64,000 nucleotides of DNA from Sphaerisporangium melleum (GTDB lineage Bacteria > Actinomycetota > Actinomycetes > Streptosporangiales > Streptosporangiaceae): the NCBI RefSeq assembly GCF_014646695.1, contig NZ_BMNT01000006.1, positions 173,166-237,165 on the forward strand, given 5' to 3'. Position 1 is the stretch's first letter. Every line of letters begins with the position of its first letter. Under the pieces are notes generated by a model. It was given only the letters and a program-made list of their open reading frames with translations, did no database searches and had not been told where the DNA came from. Made by a program: the position numbers and the translations under genes. Shown piece by piece: positions 59,971 through 64,000 of this stretch.

Positions 59971-60189
59971 TCAGACCGGGTTGCCGGTATCTTCCGCCCG
60001 GTCAGGGCGGAAGATCTCCTCGATGGTCAGGCCGAAGACCTCGGCGATGGTGAACGCCAGAGGCAGGCTGGGGTCGTACCGCTCGGTTTCGATGGCATTG
60101 ATGGCCTGCCGGGAGACGTGGCACCGGTCGGCCAGATCGGCCTGGCTCCATCGGCGAGCCGCCCGCAGTTCGCGTAGCCGGTTCTTCAC
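59971..60189 (-). CDS. Small XRE/Cro-CI-family regulator
   Basis: The 72-aa product is essentially one helix-turn-helix domain (MKNRLRELRAARRWSQADLADRCHVSRQAINAIETERYDPSLPLAFTIAEVFGLTIEEIF). This COG1476 type is usually encoded after a small membrane protein and represses its own operon. Here it lies 13 bp downstream of the membrane protein gene on the same strand. A dyad upstream of that gene is a candidate operator. Confidence 0.94.
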   Translation of the reverse strand: MKNRLRELRAARRWSQADLADRCHVSRQAINAIETERYDPSLPLAFTIAEVFGLTIEEIFRPDRAEDTGNPV

Positions 60190-60202
60190 GGATGCTCCCC
60201 CT

Positions 60203-60610
60203 TCAGCGGTGGAAGCGAGTGCGCAGGTCGGCGATCAGCAGCCAGAGCGCCACGCCACCGAGGAGGATCAGCTGCGCGAGCTGGTGGAGCTGGACGATGC
60301 CCGCGGCATCGAGCAGGGTGGCCACCTGCAGCCCCACGAGGACCGCGGCGAACGCGACGGCCATGCTCTCCAGCTGAATCCTGCGCAGGTATTCGTCCGC
60401 GCGCCGGAACGCCCGCAGTAGCACCCAGGCCACCGCGAGAGTGAACACGATGGTGGTCGCGATCCACCAGGTCTTCTGGGCGGTGCTCTGATCGGGCGTG
60501 CTGCCCAGCGCGAGGGCTACCACTCCCAAAGTAGACACGGGTAAGCCATCGATGAGCACGGCGCGGCGGGCCGCACGCGTCACCTGGTCCTGCTCCATCT
60601 GCTTCGCCAT
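60203..60610 (-). CDS. Four-helix membrane protein, operon partner of the XRE regulator
   Basis: The 135-aa product is taken from ATG 60610; in-frame upstream ATGs at 60637 and 60658 lie within the dyad. Four hydrophobic segments are visible (VSTLGVVALALG, WWIATTIVFTLAVAWVLLRAF, SMAVAFAAVLVGLQVATLL, LAQLILLGGVALWLLIA). The RADEYLRRIQLESMAVAFA segment matches small membrane proteins (DUF2178-like) commonly paired with COG1476 regulators. Function is unknown. Confidence 0.82.
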   Translation of the reverse strand: MAKQMEQDQVTRAARRAVLIDGLPVSTLGVVALALGSTPDQSTAQKTWWIATTIVFTLAVAWVLLRAFRRADEYLRRIQLESMAVAFAAVLVGLQVATLLDAAGIVQLHQLAQLILLGGVALWLLIADLRTRFHR

Positions 60611-60619
60611 GCGACGAAG

Positions 60620-60677
60620 GTAAGCCGTCCCTTCCATTAGGTCAAGTGTGCCTGACATAATGGAAGGGACACCTTAC
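60620..60677. promoter_or_regulatory. Long interrupted dyad, candidate autoregulatory operator
   Basis: GTCCCTTCCATTA (60627-60639) is matched in inverse by TAATGGAAGGGAC (60658-60670), with partial extension outward (GTAAG/CTTAC) and a second inner pair GTCA/TGAC (60641-60644, 60651-60655 region). The arms contain GGAAGGGA, which can act as a ribosome site on either strand. The site overlaps the start region of the membrane protein-XRE operon. Confidence 0.55.
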
Positions 60678-60834
60678 TTATGCCGCCGATGCGCGGCTAC
60701 GACCCCGACAGGTACCGCCGATTGGTCCGCGAGTCGCAGATCCGGCCGCCGATCGCCCCCCGCGGCACCCACCACGGCACGGCTTCACGGTCGCCCGCTG
60801 AAGGGCCTACCGCCTGCGACGGTCTTCGTTCGCT

Positions 60835-61155
60835 TCACGCCAAGAGACCGAGCATGACATGAAGCGCCTCATTGACCTCCTCGATCTCGGAGCGATCCAG
60901 CCGACCGGCGAAGTCGCCAAGCCGGGAAGTGTCCAGAGCGGTGAGCTGATCGACGAGAACTCGGGTGGTCTTCCCGTTCAGCTCGATCTCAGGCCGGAAC
61001 GTCATCGGACGGGCACTGGTCGACGTGGGAGCGACGATCAACGTGGAGAGCGAGGCGAGCGTGTTCGACTGCAGAAGTACGGCGAACCGCTCGCCTCGCT
61101 GCTCGTGCCCTGCGGCTTCGCGTGGCATGCGTACCTTGTAGACATCACCGCGCAC
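60835..61155 (-). CDS. MazF/PemK-family endoribonuclease toxin
   Basis: The 106-aa product is taken from GTG 61155, 11 bases inside the antitoxin gene; a frame 19 codons longer would overlap it far more. MazF features: RGDVYKVRMPREAAGHEQRGERFAVLLQSN (substrate loop and conserved Arg), LSTLIVAPTSTSARP (conserved Thr/Ser) and TRVLVDQLTALDTSRLG. MazF toxins cut mRNA or tRNA at short sequences. Together with the overlapping upstream gene it forms a type II toxin-antitoxin pair. Confidence 0.92.
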   Translation of the reverse strand: MRGDVYKVRMPREAAGHEQRGERFAVLLQSNTLASLSTLIVAPTSTSARPMTFRPEIELNGKTTRVLVDQLTALDTSRLGDFAGRLDRSEIEEVNEALHVMLGLLA

Positions 61156-61375
61156 AGTCTTCACCCAGGTCACGGCGTATGGCACGAATTTCTGCGAGGT
61201 CATCCGGGTCATTGGCGAGCTCCTGCGCCTCGATCCGGGCGACTTCCATGCGACGGAGCCGATTGGCGATGAGCAGCGCTTCGCGGACGACGTCCGTGGC
61301 CGATCTGCCGTCGGCGGTCAGCTCCGCGAGAGCCTTCTCCGTCTTCGCATCGATCTGTACTGTCAACACGGCCAT
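61145..61375 (-). CDS. Ribbon-helix-helix antitoxin of the MazF pair
   Basis: The 76-aa product starts at ATG 61375 (MAVLTVQIDAKTEKALAELTADGRSATDVVREALLIANRLRR), a ribbon-helix-helix DNA-binding domain, followed by an acidic tail (ELANDPDDLAEIRAIRRDLGED) that would wrap the toxin. It precedes and overlaps the toxin gene, the usual order. It should repress the shared promoter just upstream. Confidence 0.88.
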   Translation of the reverse strand: MAVLTVQIDAKTEKALAELTADGRSATDVVREALLIANRLRRMEVARIEAQELANDPDDLAEIRAIRRDLGEDCAR

Positions 61376-61538
61376 ATCATCACTGTACGACGGCAGCCTC
61401 CGCAGCCGTTTCATTGATCTGCGTTACCAAGTCGTCTCGGAGTGTGACGTCGGCGGCGCCGAGTCGATCGAGCCCTCCGCGGACATGGCCACCGCGCAGA
61501 GATGCCACGCCGAAGCCGACGGACCGAGAGCATGAAAC

Positions 61539-61712
61539 TTAGGCGCGAGGAGTACGTCTTCCCAGCCTGACAGCCGCGAAGGCGCCGGCTGCGCATCCCA
61601 CGGCAGCGATGAGCAGCATCTCCCATGGGCCGATCAGTCCCAAGAATCTCAGGAAGAATCCCAGCACGTAAGCGACGACGATTCCCACCGTCAATCCCAC
61701 CAGAGCACGCAA
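61539..61712 (-). CDS. Small two-helix membrane protein
   Basis: The 57-aa product is taken from TTG 61712, which has AAGGGGGG five bases upstream; ATG 61742 in the same frame is an alternative. It contains two membrane helices (VGLTVGIVVAYVLGFFLRFLG and MLLIAAVGCAAGAFAAVRLG) and a basic end. No family is recognised. Confidence 0.6.
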   Translation of the reverse strand: MRALVGLTVGIVVAYVLGFFLRFLGLIGPWEMLLIAAVGCAAGAFAAVRLGRRTPRA

Positions 61713-61800
61713 GCGTTCCCCCCTTGTGGCCCGATATGTCATCTTCGTCAGCGACTTCTGGGAGCGCGTCAGCCTGGCGGCGCCAGGGATGTTCGCGCCT

Positions 61801-62022
61801 TCACCCCAGCGGAGCCCGGTTGACGCCACCCCTGCCATTGACCTCCCGTGCCTTCAGCTCGCCAAGGAACGAGCGCCAGCCGGTGTCAGCCAGGATCACG
61901 ACAGGGCCGATGTTCTTACTGTCACGCACCGCGATACGACCCTCGGCGAGCGCTGCGACCTCGACGCAGCTCCCACCATTGCCACCGCTGTAGCTGCTCT
62001 TACGCCACCCGACCAGCGACAT
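61801..62022 (-). CDS. DUF397-domain protein
   Basis: The 73-aa product starts at ATG 62022 (LVGWRKSSYSGGNGGSCVEVA, then RIAVRDSKNIGPVVIL and WRSFLGELK), the full DUF397 motif set. DUF397 proteins are small partners of XRE-DUF5753 regulators (WhiJ-type systems of Streptomyces), probably acting as antagonists. An upstream GTG at 62043 is possible. It is the last gene of a three-gene unit. Confidence 0.92.
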   Translation of the reverse strand: MSLVGWRKSSYSGGNGGSCVEVAALAEGRIAVRDSKNIGPVVILADTGWRSFLGELKAREVNGRGGVNRAPLG

Positions 62023-62054
62023 GCCACCAGACGCTTTGCTCACATCTCCACAGG

Positions 62055-62261
62055 TCACAGGCGTCCTTCTTTGACCTCCATGACGAAGGCCGCCCACGTG
62101 TCGGAGCCGACCTGCACAAGGGGACCACTCTGCCGCTTGGAGTCACGAACGGCATGGCGGCCGCTCGGCAAGACGGCGACCTCAACGCACTCGTCGCCGC
62201 TTCCACTGAAAGTCGACTTCCGCCATTCAAGGCCGGTTACGTGAGGGGGGAGAGCTTCCAC
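62055..62261 (-). CDS. DUF397-domain protein (second copy)
   Basis: The 68-aa product starts at GTG 62261, two bases after the regulator's TAA, with CAGGAG overlapping that stop. Motifs: LEWRKSTFSGSGDECVEVAVLP, HAVRDSKRQSGPLVQV and WAAFVMEVKEG. It differs from the neighbouring copy at about half of positions, so the duplication is old. Role as for the other copy. Confidence 0.94.
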   Translation of the reverse strand: MEALPPHVTGLEWRKSTFSGSGDECVEVAVLPSGRHAVRDSKRQSGPLVQVGSDTWAAFVMEVKEGRL

Positions 62262-62263
62262 GG

Positions 62264-63100
62264 TTACTCCTGCGCCACCTTGGTGATCAGTTTGACCGAG
62301 TCCTCGGGAGACATGGCCAGAGCGCTTATGCGCTCGAATCTCAGCTTATGCGCCCCGACCTCTTCTGCGCTTTCTATGTAGACATCACCCATGGTGCCTT
62401 CTATGTACGCGATATCGGGATCCGCCGGGTCAGGGTAGGACAGGAGCGTGAAGCGGCCGTCCAAGCCCGGGTGTTCACCGATCGCGTAAGGAGTGATCTG
62501 GATCGTGATATTGGGGCGGCCGGCATGGTACGCCAATGCGTCCAACTGTGCCTTCATGACGTCGCGACCACCGACCCATCGACGAATGACCGCCTCGTCA
62601 AGGATCATGTGCAGCCCAGGAGCCCCATCTCTCGTCAGCAAGGCCTGCCGCACCATACGAGCGGCGACCCTCCTGTCCACCTCGCTGTCGTCGATGCCGA
62701 CACGTCCGGCACGAATGACGGCACGAGCGTAGTCCGCCGTCTGCAACAAGCCATGAATGAGTTGCGGATGCCAGGTGCGAATGCATGACGCCTCGTCTTC
62801 GAGCGCCACGTAGCTGCCGCTGAACACGTCGAGGTAGGCGGTCCACCAGCCACGACGTCTGATCTCCCTGGCGAGGGTGACCAGCGCGTCGCGTTCCGGG
62901 CTCGATACGCCGTAGAGGTCGAGCAGGTCCGCTACGTCTCCATGGTGTGGCCGGATCTGCGCCGTCTCAACACGGGACACCTTCGCGCGTGACCAGCCGA
63001 GCCCGTCCGCCACCTCTTGCAAGGTCAGGCCCTGCTGCTCACGAAGCCGACGGAGTTCACGTGCAAGACGTCGCGCTCGAACCGTAGGTCGATAAGCCAT
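62264..63100 (-). CDS. XRE-family regulator with DUF5753 domain (WhiJ-like)
   Basis: The 278-aa product has an N-terminal helix-turn-helix (LARELRRLREQQGLTLQEVADGLGWSRAKVSRVETAQIRPHHGDVADLLDLYGV) and the DUF5753 domain (about 95-275: FSGSYVALEDEASCIRTWHPQLIHGLLQTADYARAVIRAG, HMILDEAVIRRWVGG, ITIQITPYAIGEHPGLDGRFTLLSY). These regulators govern development or antibiotic genes in Streptomyces and act with DUF397 partners. Its start is 158 bp from the divergent ATP-binding protein gene, completing the typical three-part module. Confidence 0.95.
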   Translation of the reverse strand: MAYRPTVRARRLARELRRLREQQGLTLQEVADGLGWSRAKVSRVETAQIRPHHGDVADLLDLYGVSSPERDALVTLAREIRRRGWWTAYLDVFSGSYVALEDEASCIRTWHPQLIHGLLQTADYARAVIRAGRVGIDDSEVDRRVAARMVRQALLTRDGAPGLHMILDEAVIRRWVGGRDVMKAQLDALAYHAGRPNITIQITPYAIGEHPGLDGRFTLLSYPDPADPDIAYIEGTMGDVYIESAEEVGAHKLRFERISALAMSPEDSVKLITKVAQE

Positions 63101-63258
63101 GTCGCTCAGTGTGATCGATCCATCACGGAGCCGCAGTCGACTCTCAAAAGAATCTTGAGAAGTTCCTCGAACTCGGTTGCGAAGGCGAGAATCTCACCTG
63201 CACTCTCTCATTCAGAGTCACCGAGCAAGCACGCTCAGTGACATCGATGGAGGTTGCG

Positions 63259-64000
63259 ATGGCCGTGACGGCACTCGCAGGAGCCTGCGGAGGTTGGCAA
63301 GTGGGGCGAGAGGCGGGGCAGGCCGAATTGCTGGAGGCCGGGGCACGGGTGCTTCAGGTGCTGGAGCGGGAGGTGGGGCGGGTCAGCGCCCCCTTGTGGA
63401 ACGGGGTGCCTGCGCAGCGGATGCCAGACGAGGGCGGGGCGGGAGCGGCTCAGGCCCAGGCGGCGGAGGCGGCACGGGTTCGCGCGACCTGCGGCCAGAA
63501 GGCCGACAGGCCGCCGGGGGTGATCGTCCCTGGCCAGAAGGGAGCCGACGACACCGACCACGGCCAGGCTGCGGGGCCGAGTACGCGGACCGTTGCGGGG
63601 TTCGTCACGGTCGCCGGGCGGGTCGACCAGGTGGGTGTGGCTCGCGCCTTCGCGCGCAGGCTGCTCGACGGGTGCCCGCTCCTGGAGGAGGCGCTGCTGG
63701 TGGTCTCCGAGCTGGTCTCCAACAGCGTGCAGCACTCCCACTCGTCCCTGCCCGGCGGCACGGTGACGCTGTACGTGCTGCACGTCGGCGCCCGCGTACG
63801 GGTCGAGGTGCGTGATGACGGCGCGGGCGGGGTGCCGTGCATGCGCCCGGCCGGTTCGGAGGCGTTCCCCGAGTGGGCCGGGGATCTGGACGAGGTGGAT
63901 CTGCGCGGCCGGGGGCTGCGCCTGGTGGACGAGGTCGCCACCTGCTGGGGGTTCGCCATCGGCCACCGCAGGACCACCACCTGGGCCGAACTCTGCCCCG
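63259..64000 (+). CDS. ATP-binding (HATPase_c_2, RsbW-like) regulatory protein, 3' end outside window
   Basis: The frame starts at ATG 63259 with GGAGG at 63249-63253 and runs off the window (247 codons). Residues 1-110 are an Ala/Gly-rich region with no known domain. The kinase-like fold follows: TVAGRVDQVGVARAFARRLL, N box LVVSELVSNSVQHSHS, G1 VEVRDDGAGG and G2 GRGLRLVDEVATCWGF. These are anti-sigma-factor-type ATPases; in actinomycetes they are regularly encoded divergent from XRE-DUF5753/DUF397 genes, as here. The N-terminal extension is longer than usual for the family. Confidence 0.9.
   Translation, partial: MAVTALAGACGGWQVGREAGQAELLEAGARVLQVLEREVGRVSAPLWNGVPAQRMPDEGGAGAAQAQAAEAARVRATCGQKADRPPGVIVPGQKGADDTDHGQAAGPSTRTVAGFVTVAGRVDQVGVARAFARRLLDGCPLLEEALLVVSELVSNSVQHSHSSLPGGTVTLYVLHVGARVRVEVRDDGAGGVPCMRPAGSEAFPEWAGDLDEVDLRGRGLRLVDEVATCWGFAIGHRRTTTWAELCP

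Noticed and set aside
60680-60862. 60-codon plus-strand frame beginning PPMRGYDPDRYRRLVRES
   Set aside because: It has a fair GGAAGGGA ribosome site from the dyad, but the sequence after residue 25 is irregular and it collides with the toxin gene end; evidence too weak to call.

Overview
The window is chromosomal DNA of a high-GC actinomycete. Evidence includes roughly 70% GC with strong third-position G/C, many GTG starts, 4-base ATGA/GTGA overlaps inside operons, a SARP/AfsR regulator, XRE-DUF5753 plus DUF397 modules, a PE-free secretome and an actinobacterial-type rnpB. The mix (SulP-carbonic anhydrase fusion, Nit1C cluster, CBM2/FN3 and S8 exoproteins) suggests Streptosporangiales (Streptosporangium/Nonomuraea/Microbispora-like), but genus is inference only.

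Layout. 1-11.6 kb: truncated SARP regulator, PEBP lipoprotein, a disordered membrane-anchored protein, the SulP-carbonic anhydrase fusion, an epimerase-like reductase, a short SepF-like protein, a secreted protein, then a Tat-type alpha/beta hydrolase coupled to an unknown gene. 11.8-22.6 kb: a 1490-aa subtilase, a mosaic gene relic, an ABC-2 exporter next to a NarL-type two-component pair, two small secreted proteins and a two-domain VOC protein. 22.7-27.9 kb: a decayed island bounded by 38-bp direct repeats containing the 3' end of rnpB, holding a truncated tyrosine recombinase, a nonsense-interrupted gene, small unknown genes, an FN3-CBM2 exoprotein and a YjzC-like protein. 27.9-31.2 kb: rnpB and the housekeeping operon Nif3 / zinc-ribbon / RNase H-phosphatase.

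31.3-46.0 kb: a flavin monooxygenase, then genes that fit uptake and stereochemical conversion of amino acids from peptides: an M19 dipeptidase, a GNAT, an N-acylamino acid racemase (all five catalytic residues present), an Lrp/AsnC regulator divergent from a complete five-gene peptide ABC importer, and an M24-fold protein that has lost its metal ligands. Between them lie two facing gene stumps (histidine kinase and S41 protease). An orphan histidine kinase follows.

47.6-56.8 kb: a complete Nit1C (MSMEG_0565-0572/Sll0783-type) cluster on the minus strand, in two transcription blocks: glycosyltransferase, two tandem nitrilase-family proteins (one with the catalytic Glu and Cys both replaced), a GNAT-AIR synthase fusion, a radical SAM enzyme, the 0572 protein, an amidohydrolase, a flavin oxidoreductase and the 0570 protein. 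57-64 kb: TPR, NTF2-like and secreted small proteins, an XRE regulator with a membrane partner, a MazEF-type toxin-antitoxin pair, and a WhiJ-type module (XRE-DUF5753, two DUF397, divergent ATP-binding protein running off the end).

The items I consider most worth attention are the inactive-looking nitrilase paralogue inside Nit1C, the three-gene mosaic relic at 16.3 kb, the rnpB-bounded island, and the metal-site-less M24 protein.
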